A stretch of 40,963 bases of DNA from positions 1-40,963 of the forward strand of contig NZ_JAJTTH010000021.1 of the NCBI RefSeq assembly GCF_021341665.1. The letters run 5' to 3'. Below are positions 40,171 to 40,963 of this stretch, piece after piece. Numbering within the stretch: the stretch's first letter is position 1; each line of letters starts with the position of its first letter. Position numbers and translations under genes: made by a program. This stretch comes from Pseudomonas sp. Au-Pse12 (lineage in GTDB: Bacteria > Pseudomonadota > Gammaproteobacteria > Pseudomonadales > Pseudomonadaceae). Under the pieces are notes generated by a model that was given only the letters and a program-made list of their open reading frames with translations, searched no databases and was not told the origin of the DNA.

Positions 40171-40791
40171 ATGACGATTCGTGCCGTGGTTTTCGATTTT
40201 GGTGGCGTGCTGTTCGACTGGAGCCCGCACCACCTGTACCGCCAACTGATCCCCGACGATGAGCGCCGCCAGTGGTTCCTCGACACCGTCTGCACCCAGG
40301 CCTGGAACACCCTGCAGGACGCCGGCCGGCCCCTGGCCGAAGCCACCCGCAGCCTAGTGGCCGAGCATCCCGAGCATGCGCCGTTGATCGAGGCCTATTA
40401 CGGGCGCTGGCCGGAGATGCTCAAGGGGCCACTGGACGAAGGCGTGGCCCTGCTGGAGGAACTGCACCGGGCGCAGGTGCCGCTGTTCGGGTTGACCAAC
40501 TGGTCCCAGGAAACCTTTCCCTATGCCTGGGAGCACTATCCGTTTTTGCAGAAGTTTCGCGACATCGTGGTGTCGGGGCAGGAGCGGCAGATCAAGCCGG
40601 ATGCGCAGATCTACCACACGACGCTGGGGCGGATTCGCGCGCATTTGCCGGGGGTGGTGCCTGAGGAGCTGGTGTTCATTGATGACCATGCGCCGAATAT
40701 CGTCGCGGCCAGGGAGCTGGGGTGGCGGGCGATTCATCATGTGGCCGGGGGGGAGACGCGGCGGCAATTGGGGGAGTTGGGGGTGGTTTGA
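40171..40791 (+). CDS. HAD superfamily hydrolase (YihX-like)
   Basis: The 206-aa protein has the HAD motifs in order: motif I FDFGGVLFDW with nucleophile D9, motif II LTNWS, motif III Lys in IKPDAQIY, and motif IV FIDDHAPN. A helical cap (about 17-90) fits the subfamily I phosphatase type, like E. coli YihX or haloacid dehalogenase-like phosphatases. The second Asp of motif I is Gly here (DFG), as in many YihX-group enzymes. It probably removes phosphate from a small sugar phosphate or nucleotide in the cytoplasm. The start ATG follows AGGAAG. A G-rich run and repeat copy D follow. Confidence 0.92.
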   Translation: MTIRAVVFDFGGVLFDWSPHHLYRQLIPDDERRQWFLDTVCTQAWNTLQDAGRPLAEATRSLVAEHPEHAPLIEAYYGRWPEMLKGPLDEGVALLEELHRAQVPLFGLTNWSQETFPYAWEHYPFLQKFRDIVVSGQERQIKPDAQIYHTTLGRIRAHLPGVVPEELVFIDDHAPNIVAARELGWRAIHHVAGGETRRQLGELGVV

Positions 40792-40817
40792 GGGGGGCCG
40801 GGGGGAAGTGAAGTGTA

Positions 40818-40963
40818 CATATCCGTTGCTGTGGGTGTGGCGGCTGGCGGTTTCGCCCTTACGGCGACTCACTTTTGAAAATCCGGAATGCCGGCCCAGA
40901 CAAAAGTAAGCAAAACGCTTCTGCCCCTCCACTCGGTGCCTCGCATAGCGAGGCATGCCCTCT
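40818..40963 (-). repeat. Dispersed intergenic repeat, copy D (inverted, cut by window end)
   Basis: Read on the minus strand it shows the same blocks as copy B: GAGGGCATGCCTCGC and the GCCTCGC-TAT-GCGAGGC hairpin, then AGAAGCGTTTTGCTTACTTTTG and TCAAAAGTGAGTCGCCGTAAG, ending ACAGCAACGGATATG. It continues beyond the window. It lies 26 bp after the HAD gene. Confidence 0.85.

Overview
The window comes from a fluorescent-group Pseudomonas chromosome (P. fluorescens / protegens / chlororaphis type). This is inferred from the high GC content, the Pseudomonas-type REP/REPIN repeats, and the gene sets: an aco acetoin cluster ordered as in other pseudomonads, and a sensor kinase / regulator / acyl-CoA ligase / acyl-CoA dehydrogenase block arranged like PA4196-PA4199 of P. 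aeruginosa. No rRNA, tRNA, CRISPR, transposase or phage gene was seen. It reads as ordinary chromosome with small islands of repeat-driven decay.

Layout. 1-1.8 kb: a 5'-truncated, frameshifted HicB-like copy fused to a dispersed repeat, a hypothetical gene, and an intact HicB-like gene with no HicA partner. 1.8-3.3 kb: a MarR regulator divergent from a monooxygenase-fold protein and a membrane protein, with a strong palindrome between them. 3.5-6.9 kb: a chemoreceptor, a gene remnant, a small Imm32-like protein and an AraC/GyrI-type regulator. 7.1-12.4 kb: a polar amino acid-type ABC transporter (binding protein, two permeases, ATPase) carrying an internal AstE/AspA-type zinc deacylase and ending in an RpiR regulator; this looks like uptake plus deacylation of an unknown N-acyl amino acid. 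12.4-13.3 kb: REPIN, dispersed repeat and a wrecked LysR gene. 13.3-16.6 kb: MFS exporter, dkgB and a LysR regulator, divergent from an M20 peptidase and an MHS-family symporter (16.7-19.5 kb).

19.7-28.2 kb: a lipoprotein, then acetoin/2,3-butanediol catabolism (acoX-acoA-acoB-acoC-butanediol dehydrogenase on the minus strand, acoR divergent). The control region shows a good sigma-54 promoter and two palindromes 43 bp apart that fit AcoR enhancer sites. A Crc/Hfq-type CA motif sits just before acoB, and an intrinsic terminator follows the dehydrogenase gene. 28.2-28.85 kb: a tandem array of four inverted-repeat-bounded units that also supplies the stop codon of the next gene, an AraC-type regulator. 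30.0-37.8 kb: 3-hydroxyacyl-CoA dehydrogenase plus TetR, the two-component pair, and the divergent ligase and dehydrogenase of a short-chain acyl (possibly methylmercaptopropionate) pathway. 38-41 kb: three small membrane proteins, two of them tandem paralogues, the second interrupted by an in-frame amber codon; then a strong bidirectional terminator, a small conserved protein, a HAD hydrolase and another copy of the dispersed repeat running off the end.

The most interesting items are the transporter-deacylase-RpiR cluster, the tandem repeat array, the amber-interrupted paralogue, the dispersed ~180 bp repeat at gene ends, and the sigma-54/UAS architecture of the aco region. All functional statements rest on motif reading and gene order; no database search was run.
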